In this document: positions 35,107-47,223 of the stretch, piece by piece
Layout of the letters: each line of letters starts with the position of its first letter
How positions within the stretch are numbered: the stretch's first letter is position 1
Origin: Elmis aenea
Lineage: Eukaryota > Arthropoda > Insecta > Coleoptera > Elmidae
Assembly (NCBI GenBank): GCA_947652605.1
Contig: OX393577.1
Coordinates: 29,329,466 to 29,393,465, forward strand
Direction: 5' to 3'
Length of the DNA stretch: 64,000 nucleotides
Position numbers and translations under genes: made by a program
The notes under the pieces: model-generated
Seen by the model: the letters and a program-made list of their open reading frames with translations, nothing else
Told to the model about the DNA's origin: nothing
Database searches by the model: none

Positions 35107-37917
35107 GTCGTAAAAATGACTTAAGAAAAAACGTTATCAAGAGCCTACCATTGTGTGGGTACAATATTGAAACGATAAGAAAATTGACAATTTGCATATT
35201 TTCAGTAATTATTTAAGATTTGATTGCGTTTATTCCTAAATACAAAGGAATAAATGAAACTGCAATGGTTTTTGGACCAGGGTATATAATAATGGATTTA
35301 AATTGCTTAACAATAATCAAAACTTCGTTGAATTATGCAAAGTATGACAGTTTTAAACTTTTCGAGATGAAGCATGTATTAAGATTTATAGAATTATGGG
35401 TTCTATTGCTGCTAAACTACGTTTTATTAGAATATATTTGATATTTGCGACTAAAATAAGGTGTTTTGAACAACTTGACAAATAGACAGTAGTCACTTTG
35501 CAAAGAAAATTTAAAGAATTGTAAGTAGCACGACGATTTTATCATACTGTGTTTGACTGCTTTATGCAAGCCGATATGCTAAATGTTCGTGTACATTGCA
35601 GAAGGAGTTTATGATATTTGCTTACAATTTTTGTAACGTAATAGTATTACTCTTGCCTCAGATTTTTTATTGCATCTTGTTTAACTTTAGTGTAAGTAAA
35701 ACAATTAATTATTAAGTTTAATAAAATTAAAAAATTAGCATAAGCTAACAATTATAAAAACTAAATGGTACAAAGTAATTTGGAGTAATTAATCCCAGTT
35801 TAAACTTAGTGTATGAGTGATCAGAAAAATGTAAGAAATCTCCAAACCTCTCTCACATAGACTGTAACAGAAGTTCTCTGCAACGGTTATGGTGTTGGAA
35901 TGCACGTTTGTTAATAATTGCGGAAGGCCTATTGCTAAAATACGTTTTATTGGAAAAAATTTTCAATAGGACGGTATTCCATACCCTACAATGAAGCAAG
36001 TAAAGTCACTGATAACCGAAAGTAAAATCTGAATCTTGGAATAAACTTCCAGTAGTCCTATTTGTGCAAAAAATTAAAAGTGTACGCTACTCAAACAATC
36101 CTTAAAGTAGATCGAATTTATTTAAAAAAAAAAGTTAACTCCATCACTCAACAAGACTGTTAAAAACTTTTCTACCAAAAATTGTTGTTTTGGAAATTAA
36201 AGACGGTTTACGCAAAGGCCAAAATATTTTTAATTAAGTTTTTTTTTAGATTTTTACAGCTTTATGAAAACACGGCTTTGTTGACAATTTTCATTAAAAT
36301 TATATTCAGCTTATGTTAAAACAAAGTGATTATATATCTAAGCTTATTTAACTAATAAACACGTTTAAAATCAATTAAATATAGTGAACTTAAAGCAGTA
36401 TAAGAATGTGTATTTTGTTTTTAAAATGATTAAACAAAGTTTGTTTAAAAAATGATGAGATGATGTGCCAAAAATATGTATTAAATTTAATATATTTGTG
36501 CTGGTAATACAATGAGGTGCCAAAAGAAATTAATAATGATAAACTTTAAATGAAATGAAGTACCATACTAGACGATAATTTGGGTATTAATATTAGTACA
36601 GTTACGTTCATCAATGCATACATTATGTATCTATGAATCAGTAAAAAAATAAAAAAATTATAGATTTACTTTCCGTAGAAAATATTGACACAAAACAATT
36701 AATGAACATTATTTCATAAAATATTTTTTATTACATGATTATTATACTATATAAGATTTATATGTACCAACCCTTTATACATATAATTCTACATTTATGT
36801 TTCATCATGTGAATATATTTATAGTATTATGAAAATTGTTTAGTGTGTTAATTTTTAAGTAGATTTCAAAAATTTTGTTTTATGTACATATTGTGACACC
36901 CCTGGCATCAATTTTTTTTTTAATTATTATTATATTAAAGTGTTATTTTATTAACATTTAAATATTTAAATAGATAATATGCACGAAATTCTGACGCATC
37001 AATTACTACAACATGTAAAACTTCAAAAGGGCCAAGTTATGAAGATTTCAAATTTAGTAAAACACATGAACGTTAAAATAATTACGGTCATAACTTGAGG
37101 CCTACACGTCAGTATTCGGGTTTCGAATCAACAAACGATTTGTTGATTTTGTACATTGTAAGTAGAGCACAATATTCCTACAAATATGTGTTTATAGAAA
37201 AGAATGACAAAGATGCAACTGCAATAAAAAAGTGCTAGCAACAGGAATTAAAATTTTCGGACATTCGCGCTTAGGTAGTTAAGGATTAACCACCGAGAAA
37301 TGTACAGCCGATCAAAAATATAGGAGTTTGTTGTTAAAATTGTTGTTTTTTTCTGTTTTTTACTGTGTAATAATAGCTCTAAACCTGTGTTTTACGTAAA
37401 AAATCGTTTGATGGTCCAACCACCTTGTAAAGACGAACCCGAACCATAATTAAAAACAATTAACACAAAAGTAATAAGTACTCTCTCGTAATAGTGCGGC
37501 CTATGTACAGTACGGTCCATTACAACATAGGTACCTATAAAATAAACACGCTGTCTTTACAATGACCTGCAAATAGTTTATTTGCATAGGTATAACACAA
37601 ACTTATACGTCTGTTTTAATGATACAACACATACAATCTTCGAAATAATTAATTCCGTTACAAACAAAGGAGTATATAAATAGTATACAAATTTATAGTT
37701 TGAAACGAAGTTTTAAGTGAATAATTTAAGATTTCTGGAATATCGTTTTTGTTTTCAGTAATACTTTAAAACATTGGTTAAATGTAGTTGTTTATAACTA
37801 TAAAATAATTTTAAGTGACGAATTATTTTTTTTTTTAATTTGTAGTGTTCAAACGTAAAAATAAACAAAAAATTCGAAAAAAGGAACATACCTAATCACA
37901 AATATAACTGAGATACA
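35107..37917. other. AT-rich intron, no gene seen
   Basis: No exon or element with ends. There is a perfect short hairpin AATCAACAAA-CGA-TTTGTTGATT near 37126-37148. TACGTTTTATT...A..AAAAT-type sequence occurs at about 35418 and 35940 and may be old duplicates. Confidence 0.45.
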
Positions 37918-39741
37918 TACAGGGTGAGTCACGACGGACGCGTCGGAGTTTTATGGCGGAACGGTTTATATTTTCCAATTTCTGTCGCTGTTAGATTATG
38001 TAAGTCAATAAGGGCTACATTTTAAAAATATTTTCAAATATACAGGGTGCTCCAAAAAAGAGTGCCATATCAAAGTTATACTTTTTCTTATGGAACACCC
38101 TATATATTTTTACATTTTTGGATTCCTCTTTTAATTTACTTCAAGAATGTAAAAGGTTATATGGGTCTAAAGTCAACCGTTCTCGTGAAAATTGCATTTT
38201 CATGAAAATACAGTATTTTCAAAAATTTTCAACATTTGAAAACTTTGACAAGTCTGAAGAAACTTGCTTGGAGATAAGACTGACAATAGATTATGTAACA
38301 CTTTGCACCACCTACATTTTTAAAATATTATACAGGGCGTTTTTTACGCTTGGTCAATCTTGTGAAACTTTAAACATCGATAACTCGTTTTTTTTAAATA
38401 CAACACCCTATATTTTTTTACCCCGTCTTATAGAAAATTTAATTCTCTTTCGAAAACATTAATATTGTTTTATACCTAAAATTGATATTTTCCGAGATAT
38501 CGCGATTTTATTGTTAATTATTAGGGCAAAGTAATATTTTCGGGTAGGCTATGAAGGTAGACAGCGGTAATTTGAAACAATTGAAAGAAAAAACAAGAAA
38601 CTTATAATTTTATCGTTTGACTACACACTTTTGACATATTTTTATAGGAAAGTTGTAGTTTTACCATACTTACGTTTAAATAGAGATTTTTTTAAATTAT
38701 TTATGCATTTATTTATTGAACCACTGTTATAAGATAATTACTAAATCCTATAAACCATTTTTTGTCTGTTTACGATACGACACTACGACACTCTACCGAA
38801 AACAGTACCAACCATGTTTTTTTTTTTTATGTAAAATTAGACAAGTTAGTATTACTTTTTTTTTTAAATCAGCGTTCCGTTCTCGTACCTAATACATTAT
38901 CAATCGTTTTTTAGGACTTGGCAAACGATCAAACTCAATTATATGAAAAATATTGTGGTCCTGATGAGAAACTTATATTTAAACGTAAAAATGGTAAATC
39001 TACAACTTTCTTATAAAAAAATGTCAAAAATGTGTAGGCAAACGACAAAATTATAAGTTTCTTGTTTTTTCTTTCAATTGTTTCAAATTACCGCTGTCTA
39101 CCTTCATAGCCTACTTGAAAATATTACTTTGCCCTAATAATTAACAATAAAATCGCGATATCTCGGAAAATATTAATTTTAGGTGAAAAACAGCCTCTAT
39201 GTTTTCGAAAGAGAATTAAATTTTCTATAAGACGGGGTAAAAAAATATAGGGTGTTGTATTTAAAAAAAACGAGTTATCGATGTTTAAAGTTTCACAAGT
39301 TTAACCAAGCGTAAAAAACGCCCTGTATAATATTTTAAAAATGTAGGTGGTGCAAAGTGTTACCTAATCTATTGTCAGTCTTATCTCCAAGCAAATTTCT
39401 TCAGACTTATCAAAGTTTTCAAATGTCAAAATTTTTTGAAAATACTGTATTTTCATGAAAATGCAATTTTCACGAGAACGGTTGACTTTAGACCCATAAA
39501 ACCTTTTACATTTTTTGAAGTAAATTAAAAGAGGAATCCAAAAATGTAAAAATATACAGGGTGTTCCATAAGAAAAAGTATAACTTTGATATGGCACTCT
39601 TTTTTGGAGCACCCTGTATATTTGAAAATATTTTTAAAATGTAGCCCTTATTGACTTACATAATCTAACAGCGACAGAAATTGGAAAATATAAACCGTTT
39701 CGCCATAAAACTCCGACGCGTCCGTCGTGACTCACCCTGTA
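37918..39741. mobile_element. foldback element with composite arms, 1.8 kb
   Basis: Ends are TACAGGGTGAGTCACGACGG and CCGTCGTGACTCACCCTGTA. The arms are about 850 bp each, centred near 38830. Each arm contains inner end motifs in alternating directions: ATATACAGGGTGCTCC (38039), GGAACACCCTATATATTTTT (38093), TATACAGGGCG (38330) and ACACCCTATATTTTTTTACC (38401). All are mirrored on the right (39236, 39320, 39554, 39609). The frames at 38118-38462 and 39364-39612 are mirror arm sequence. A partial copy lies at the right window edge (63407-64000). Confidence 0.92.
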
Positions 39742-39776
39742 TATCATAAAAAAATGTGGTTTTGTTGTATTACAAT

Positions 39777-40223
39777 CAGGGCTCGAAACCGAAAAAAATT
39801 GGTTAACGGTTAACCGAAATGGAGAACTTTATTTTTAACGACCAATTTTTTCTCGTAAAAAAAAACGGTTTTCTGAAAAAAAACGATTTAACTTTTAAAC
39901 CGGTTTAAAAAAACTGTTTTTGACATTATTTAGATTAGGAATGCAAAGTATAAAAAGATATTATCTATTTATAACTTTATAATATATGTACAACCCAGCG
40001 TATTGACTTCTGGTACACTAATCGCATTTAATACAGATTCTGTATTTTTTATTAAAAAATTATGTTTAAAAAATCAGTGTTTTAATTATTTTGTTTAGAG
40101 GTTACCGTTTTTTTTGCCATTAAAAATAACTGTTTCGGTTTCGGTTAAAAATCACTTTTACGGTCAAAAAATAACCGTTAACAGGGTTTTTAACCGGTTT
40201 GAAAAAACCGGTTTCTTGCCCTA
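39777..40223. mobile_element. non-autonomous hAT element, 447 bp
   Basis: Flanked by a perfect 8-bp duplication ATTACAAT (39769-39776 and 40224-40231). Ends are CAGGGCTCGAAACCG and CGGTTTCTTGCCCTA. The subterminal regions are full of GGTTAACCG / AACCGGTTT repeats. No transposase coding. It lies 35 bp beyond the end of the preceding foldback. Confidence 0.92.
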
Positions 40224-40634
40224 ATTACAATACGTGTTAGTAAAACATATATAGTAAGTAGTACTCCTACTATTTATTTATTACAAAGATTATTATTTTA
40301 ATTTTAATAAGTGGTATAACTTTATACTAAATATTTATAGTAATAGTGAAAAGAAATAATGTTTTTTGTCAAAATATCTATTTGTAAATGTTTATTAGTT
40401 AAAAAATTAATTTTTAATAGCAATAATTAATAAATGTCAGATTCGCAAGGCTTAGTTAAGCTTCTGGCTGTGATTATTTAAAGATCAGTAACGGTTTCTC
40501 TAGTTACTGGTTTAGGTGAAAGTAAAATATGAAAAAGGACAAAAAACATGAATGAACAACTAATAGATTATAAAGCAATATCTTTTGTTAAACGATAAAT
40601 TTAAAGGAATTATTAATTTTTGTATCTTTTAAAT

Positions 40635-40845
40635 CAGTGTTTCTCAAATTTTTCTGATTGCGGTCCACTTGGACAAAGCACATAACTCAGTGGCCCACTA
40701 GCCCCTTCATATCTCTCATTTAAAGATAGGATATATTTACCACCAGAGGTGAGCCTACAAATGCCGCATCGAAGTGCAAAATTGTGGCTCACCAGTAAAT
40801 CTTCGCGGTCCACTGGTTGACCGCGGACAGCACTGAGAAAGACTG
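40635..40845. mobile_element. non-autonomous hAT element, 211 bp
   Basis: Flanked by a perfect 8-bp duplication TTTTAAAT (40627-40634 and 40846-40853). Ends are CAGTGTTTCTCAAA and CACTGAGAAAGACTG. Subterminal GCGGTCCACTTGG pairs with GGTCCACTGGTTGACCGCGG. No coding. CAGTG..TCTCAA ends are typical of hAT short elements. Confidence 0.9.
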
Positions 40846-40853
40846 TTTTAAAT

Positions 40854-41595
40854 GACAGTATGCTATATATTTGTTAAAAAAGTTATACCCAAAAATACAG
40901 TTACAAAGAATTAAGCAAGTTATAAAAAAAATAAATCAGTATTTTATAAAATTGTGGAATTACAATATTTTTCAAACATTATGTCTCACTGTTGCTATAA
41001 TCAGCATCTGTCACTTTTATTTCTGTACACTTATTCACTAAGTTAGTTGAACTTTAAACTTTTCTGGCAATATGGGTCACTTAATTTTTTTAATGAGAAT
41101 ATCAAATAATATGGGTTCGCGAAAAATAGCTTTACATTATTATTTGCTTGATATTTTAAATGAAAAATAAAACATCCGTTGACGATTTAAAAGAGCTTTC
41201 AAAATTTATCAAATGTAAGTAATCCTGCTGAAATTTTTTCTGCTGCATCTTAAAATAAAACAGAAAATGAAAAATGTCTCAACGTTTTCCAATTAAATTT
41301 AGAGACTCGGCAGCTTCTTTGTTAACTATATGTGTTATTTAGTTTTTAACTGAATAATATTTGCCCGGTTGTACAAAGCTTGATTAAAATTGACTCGTCG
41401 AATATCGTTTTTACAGAAATATAATTGTTGTTACTATGGAAACGATGTTCGTCAGCTTTAGTAACTTAAATCGATTTTTGTGTAACTGAACTATTGTCAT
41501 ATAAATCAATTATTTTACTTTACCAAATAAAAAAACAGCTGACTTTATGAAAAATAATAAATAATTGAGAAATTCAATTTTCTCAAAAATTTTGC
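40854..41595. other. AT-rich intron, no gene seen
   Basis: No supported feature. Confidence 0.5.
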
Positions 41596-42006
41596 TATAC
41601 AGGGTGACAATGACATTTGTTGTATGGGTAACTTTGTTTTTATAACAGTTACATAGTCGGTTGCCATTTTAAAAAAGTCAGGTTTGGCTTGTATCTTAAA
41701 AATCAAGTGTGCCATGACTTTTTAGATATTTTTTTTTAATTCTACGGAAAAATATCTACGGGAATCAATTCACATTTTGGTCTTAACGTAGGTGGCTATG
41801 GAATGATTTACAATTGAAAAAATCGTGTGTATAGTTTTTTCAAAATATTTTTAAAAAAGTTGAAGGTTTAGGTAGTAAGTTAAATGTCAAAATGGTCTTA
41901 AATTTTTCTTAAAATTCTGCCCAACTTTGCTAATTTAACGGACTATGTACTCTTTTAATAACAAAGTTACCTGACAACACGCGTGGATTATTGTCACCGT
42001 GTATAT
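41596..42006. mobile_element. foldback element, 411 bp
   Basis: Ends are TATACAGGGTGACAATGAC and ATTGTCACCGTGTATA. Internal pairs are TAACTTTGTTTTTATAAC with TAATAACAAAGTTA, and ACATAGTCGG with GGACTATGT. Arms have diverged more than in the other elements. Confidence 0.7.
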
Positions 42007-42035
42007 GATTAGTTGTTATTGCTTTATCAAATTAA

Positions 42036-42257
42036 GAATTAATTTTTTTTTCAGAATTAATTTTAAGAAATGTATACTGTGTAATTTGGAAAAAGTTTAC
42101 TCTCGCCGATCTGATATATTTTATCGTAGAAAAAATATGTTAACGTCATTTAATAGAGAACTTTTTTCGATTTAAAAAAATATAGAGTTTATAGGGATTT
42201 TCTCTAAAAATAAGAAAGTTATGGGGGTGTGACAGTCAAACCGAATCACGCGGTATA
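42036..42257. mobile_element. single arm of the 172-1115 foldback family
   Basis: Ends in GACAGTCAAACCGAATCACG then CGGTATA. It shares with the right arm of 172-1115 the series TCAGAATTAA, ATGTATACT.TGTAATTT, TCATTTAATAGAGAA and TGACAGTCAAAC.GAATCAC. No mirror arm is present. The left limit is approximate. Confidence 0.75.
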
Positions 42258-43480
42258 TCAAAAAGCTTTTCAATACATCATTTAACTGCAATATTTTATT
42301 TTTCTTTACGTTAAACATACTTCGAAGTAGGTTGCGAGTCATTATTTCCGTTATACGTATAAGTGTTGTACTACAAAAGTTGTAAATTTCATCCGTGAAG
42401 TCTAAAACTGAACAGTCTGAGACCTGTTATTACTGTCGGACAGAGTAATATCGTTTGAATGGTCTGTGTAATGACACCTCTCGGACAACTCGTCCGATAT
42501 TGATTATCAATTACTCATTTTCCAGCTGCGGTCGTCGCTTTAACCCTACAACTTGTAAGGGAATTACTTGATTGATATTTGCGATATTTGTCATCGGAAA
42601 ATGTAGTTATTTCAATTAAAATAAAGGATTAATCAATAACACCCCAGAAATGCATCGTTAAAATATACGCAAACACTAATTAGATATATGTAATATTTTC
42701 ATCTACCGCAAATTTTTTTTTAAAAGAAATAAAAGTTGTTGCAAATATGAAAGAAAATTAAAGGCTACTATTGTAACAGAACAGTAGCGTGCGGTTATTG
42801 AAGTGGTCTAATAACAGCAGGCCATGACGACTTTAAGTGACGTATAATCAGGTGGCAGCACTTGCGGATTTCCCACGCTGTTCCAGAGTTTCCAGCCTAT
42901 TATTAATATGATGTTAGATTATAATTATTTCCCCATAGTTATTTCATTTGTCTATTTTGGTAATTATTGGGTAAATTTACTGTAAAATTAAATTAAACTA
43001 ATTGATAACAAAAAAAAATAGGAATTAGGTTTGTTGCAAATAGAGAAATATGTACCTAATATTCTAGATTGTAGCTAAAATTGATATGTAACTTTTAGTA
43101 TTTATAAAATATCTAAAATCCCAACGTTTATTTATTTTATTTAGGTTTGAAAATAGTGGTATTACAAAATTTTTATATATTACACCTAAATCCAATATAA
43201 CGTATTAACATCTGTTAATATTTAAGGTGTCATAAAAACTAATTAACTTTAATTAAAGGTTATGTGCAACAATTAAAAATGAGTAAGTAGTAAAATTTTG
43301 AAACACAAAAGAAGATAATTTTCTCAGATTTCATGCCGGACACACGTAATTTAATCAACAATATTTATAACTTTTGAACTCTTGATAAATTACGCAATAC
43401 ATTACCAATAAATAAAAAGACAAAATAGTGAACATAAAAAAAAATTTCCTTCATTTAAAATATTTTTATTTTCTATGGGT
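42258..43480. other. intron with two repeat-poor, less AT-rich patches
   Basis: 42400-42560 (GTCGGACAGAGTAATATCG, CTCGTCCGATATTGATTATC, CCAGCTGCGGTCGTCGC) and 42780-42900 (CAGGTGGCAGCACTTGCGG, with an E-box) stand out from the AT-rich surroundings and have no repeat ends. They are candidates for conserved intronic regulatory DNA. No exon signal was recognised. Confidence 0.3.
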
Positions 43481-43482
43481 AT

Positions 43483-43930
43483 TAGGGTTTCTCATATTTG
43501 ACCATTTTGCTGGTCCCGGGATTTCCTGGGATCCCGGGATGCAATAAATTAAGTTAAATAAATAATCCAAAAAATGAAGGGAGTTAAAAACAACTTCAAG
43601 TCATATCTGTAATACATTTTGCTCCATGATTATTATAAATAATTAAATAATATTGGTGAGAGAAACATACATCTGGGAAATTTAACCTTTCTAATGTAAT
43701 TTCATATTTATCAACACAATAATATAATTTTTACAATGAACTTTTGTAATGTGATTTGCGATTTAAGAAAACAAAGGTGATTTGTTGTGCTTCGATCACT
43801 TTGTCTTTTTCTTGATTTATTAACAAAAAGTTCTGCTGTATAAAATGTCTTCCAGTCTCTATTTCTCTAGGTGAAATTGTCTTGAGAACATCTAGCAGCA
43901 AAGAAACATCGTTTTTATCTATAAAATTTC
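43483..43930 (-). mobile_element. hAT transposon relic, minus orientation
   Basis: Begins TAGGGTTTCTCATATTTG (hAT-like end) with subterminal TCCCGGGATTTCCTGGGATC palindromic repeats, followed by a transposase relic on the minus strand. The other end was not found, so the limits are partial. Confidence 0.55.
43742..43918 (-). pseudogene. hAT transposase dimerisation domain relic
   Basis: The minus strand reads LLLDVLKTISPREIETGRHF, then IQQNFLLINQEKDKVIEAQQ, then ITFVFLNRK. The spacing of SPRE.E..R.F, then a basic/charged stretch, then FLNR follows the hATC domain pattern (SPR..E..FS..G....K.R.R...E.L..L.FL). The match is degenerate, with the usual FS and K.R motifs lost. There is no stop over about 59 codons, but no flanking coding remains. 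Confidence 0.45.
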
Positions 43931-44167
43931 ATTTATAAGCTATTTTGCGTCGCATTACCAGGGTACACAAAAATAAAACTGTAAAAGTATTTTGAAGATA
44001 TTAAATTTGTCATGGAGACCAGGCTTCTTTACGCTAAACTAAAAGAAAACATATAAAAGAGAAAAATTATTTTGAAATAAAAATAAAGTTTTTCCATAAT
44101 TTCCTGTTAGTAACGATATTTATAATAGATTCTGAAATTATAATTTTTATGTTTTAAAAAATTTTAA

Positions 44168-44558
44168 CATTCGAACAGTCAGTCTGCAACAAATAAGAAA
44201 AATTGTTAAGATGAATAAAAGTTTAATAAAAAGTCATAGGACACTAGATTTTAACGATTTTTGAAATATCCACAGGCATAAATAAAGTGCTTAAAATTTC
44301 TTAATAAATAAAAATTGAAATTTGACCGCCAAAATCTAGTCTTATATTGAGATTCTAAATAACTTTCTTTTGTATCTCTTTAAATAAGGGCACTTTAATC
44401 ATGCGAATATTTCAAAAATCGTTAAAATCTAGTGTCTTATGACTTTTTATTGAACTTTTTTTCATCTTAAAATTAGTTTTAGACCATGCACCAACTTACA
44501 TTTTTTGAGAAATCAATAACAAAAATTTTTCCCATTTGTCGCAGACTTTATGAATGAC
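44168..44558. repeat. inverted repeat, about 390 bp
   Basis: The left arm (about 44168-44290) contains ATAAAAAGTCATAGGACACT and AGATTTTAACGATTTTTGAA, and the right arm (about 44390-44558) their complements. Outer parts are CAGTCTGCAACAAATAAG and CATTTGTCGCAGACTTTATG. Ends are less clear than in the CAGGGTG family. Probably an old MITE. Confidence 0.65.
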
Positions 44559-45387
44559 GCTGTAGATAACAAATATGACATCGCCTGGGGCAAGCGGTAA
44601 ATACACTCTTGGAGTCAAACTCAGTTTTTGTTTTACAAAAATAAATATGCACAGACAAGTATAGGCTTCTAAATTATAATTATACTAAAAACTTATAAGT
44701 AATAAATAAAATTCGTTTCAGAATTGAATTGGCATAGAAGAATATTTTCATTAATTATTTCGTAGAATACAATTCAATAATTTTTTGAGCCTTTGTATGC
44801 ATACTTGCACAAACATAAAAATTTAAATAAATTATCAAGCAAAAGCAGTAGAATTTGTTGTTCTTAAATACAAATACAGTAGAACCACTGTAATTAATTA
44901 TCATAAACCTGTACAAAGGGACGAACGAATACTGAATCTGACGAATATAGAATACATTTTTTTCATAGTTATCAATGAAAATTGAAATAATTTGTTACCA
45001 GCCTCAAATCTGCAGCATAAATAAATAAAAATTTAACCAAACATTGTTTTTACTTAGGAGCGAAAATGACAGAAGCGGATGATAAGTATTATTTTTTAGA
45101 AGGAGAGTCACCTTTCACCTATCATCAGATAATTCCGATTCTAATGATCAATGTCTTGTTTGTCCTTTTCCCGACGATTCTTTATTATTCGATTTAGCAA
45201 AGAACTTGGCCAAGGTTGTCGGTTGTTGTTTGTTCCCCTTTTTTATGAGAAATAATGTATATTTGGATGAATATCGGAGCATTTTTAGTCAAAAATATGT
45301 GACGAATATTGGATTTGACGAATATAGATGCTGCCGAGTATAGAGGTTCCACTGCATATGTAGTTACGACTAACAACCGATGTTTCG
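44559..45387. other. AT-rich intron, no gene seen
   Basis: No supported feature. The minus-strand 83-codon frame at 45194-45445 runs into the neighbouring element and has no domain. Confidence 0.45.
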
Positions 45388-46130
45388 TATGGGGTGCGGA
45401 AAATTGCTCGAAAACAATTGCTCGAAAACAATTGCCCGAATACAATTGCTCGAAAAACAGTTCCTCGAATGGAAAATTCCTCGTAAGGAAAATTGCTCGT
45501 AATAATGAGAAAATATTAAATTTTTATAAATACAAAATAATTAAATGTACTATAAAAGTTGTTTACATTTATTTACACTTAGAAAAATGTATTTAAATTT
45601 ATTTACAAATACATGTACATTTACTCAATTTGTTGTTGAGATAAACACTATAAATATTTGAAAATATTATACACTACATAACTGCTGATTCTGACTATAT
45701 TGTTGTTATCTTATGTTCAAATACTTATGATGTTTATCTCAACAACAAATAAGAAAACTTCGTAACATGTACCAAATGAGTTTTAAAAGGTTTTACACCT
45801 TGTTTTTTTTTTGTTTTCACAGCTTATGTTAATCAAAAAAAATTTGTAATTTGCGTATTATTGAAAATAACTACATTAACCTTTATATATTTTTCTAAGT
45901 GTAAACTAATGTAAACAACTTTTCTAGTAGGTACATTTAATTATTTTTTATTGATAAAAATTTAATATTTTTTCATTATTTCGAGCAATTTTCCTTTCGA
46001 GAAATTGTTATTCGAGCAATTTTCCTATCGAGAAATTTCCCATTCGAGGAACTGTTTTTCGAGCAATTGTATTGGAGCAACTTTCCTTCGAGTAATTGTT
46101 TTTGAGCAATTTTCAGCAAACCGTTTCGTA
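45388..46130. mobile_element. foldback with tandem TTGCTCGAAAA end repeats
   Basis: The left end (from GTTTCGTATGGGG, 45383) carries about six copies of (A)ATTGCTCGAAAA or close variants in 45402-45495. The right end (45975-46120) carries the inverted set (TTCGAGCAATTTTCC, TTCGAGGAACTGTTTTTCGA), ending in AAACCGTTTCGTATA. The next layer pairs ATTTACACTTAGAAAAATG with TTTTTCTAAGTGTAAAC. The centre contains a copy of the 27981-28265 element family. The frame at 45309-45596 is produced by the repeats. Confidence 0.85.
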
Positions 46131-46679
46131 TAGGTTAATTTAAAAATTGGTGGATGCACTGGGTATTAGGTTCATTCCTTAGGTATGATAAATATTAATT
46201 GCAATACCATAGTGCGAATATCTATACATATTGGCGCAATTCGCTATACACCCTGTTCCCATATAAATGAGTACGTGCCCTAAATATAAAAAAAAAAGAT
46301 TAATCTCCCACCTGTTATCTACTACTGCATAATTTTTGTCATCATCAACAAAATATCTTGCATACATCCTACACATTTTGGCCTTTTATTGATATTCACG
46401 GTGATTTTAGACGAATTTCATAAACGAATATATGTATAAAACAACATTACTGCATAAATCTTCTACAAGATCACACGATGTATATTTAATTCATAAAAGT
46501 TGTTCATCCTTATTACGCGTAGGAGAGAAAATATATTTTAAAGATTAAAAAGTAGCTAAATCATTAGAAATATAACTTTATTATATTCACCAATCAAATA
46601 CAACACAGTTTGGCAGTGGTTACAGAAAAAAGACTTACGGTACGTTAACAAAATAAAGCTCATAACTTTTTAAATATAG

Positions 46680-46966
46680 TTTTTTGTGCGATCGTACTAG
46701 AAACATCTGTTTGACGGACGCGTAAGCAACCATAAAGTACTGCATTACCAGCCCTATCCTTAGCAACGGCCGTAAAAGTTACTTTTCAGGCCGTTACCCT
46801 TAGCAACGGCCGAAAAAGTAACTTTTACGGCCGTTGCTAAGGAGAGGGCCGGTAATGCAGTACATACGCCGTCATCTTTCAGTGACAGAATGTCACGTAG
46901 TTTGTAACCTATAATTTTGAAAATTACTAAAAATTTAAATTGTTTTTAATTCGATCGCACAAAAAT
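46680..46966. repeat. palindrome with CpG-rich core
   Basis: The inner palindrome 46737-46863 pairs GTACTGCATTACCAGCCCTA, TCCTTAGCAACGGCCGTAAA and AGTTACTTTT with their complements. It contains CCTTAGCAACGGCCG or its complement three times. Outer arms pair TTTTTGTGCGATCG (46681) with CGATCGCACAAAAA (46952). CpG density is far above the flanks. Unknown family, possibly a MITE. Confidence 0.75.
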
Positions 46967-47223
46967 GTAATATGCACCTCGGCCAAAACGTACTTTTTGG
47001 CCTTGATACATAAATAACTATTACTTCAAAAAAATAATATTTAGACATATCTATAATAAATAAGTGCATAAAACTAAATTAGTTGGACAAAGCTTTACCA
47101 ATACATCACATCCGGTTTAACAGAAAATTGCTGTAACTTTATCATTCCAAATGTAGCACCCTGTACATTTTTACCCTTTTAAAGAAGAAAACGATTTTTA
47201 ATGCAACCGCGTTCATTTAAGTG

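Noticed and set aside
38118..39612. Two reading frames sharing a peptide (KVNRSRENCIFMKIQYFQK)
   Set aside because: Mirror copies from the arms of the foldback 37918-39741.
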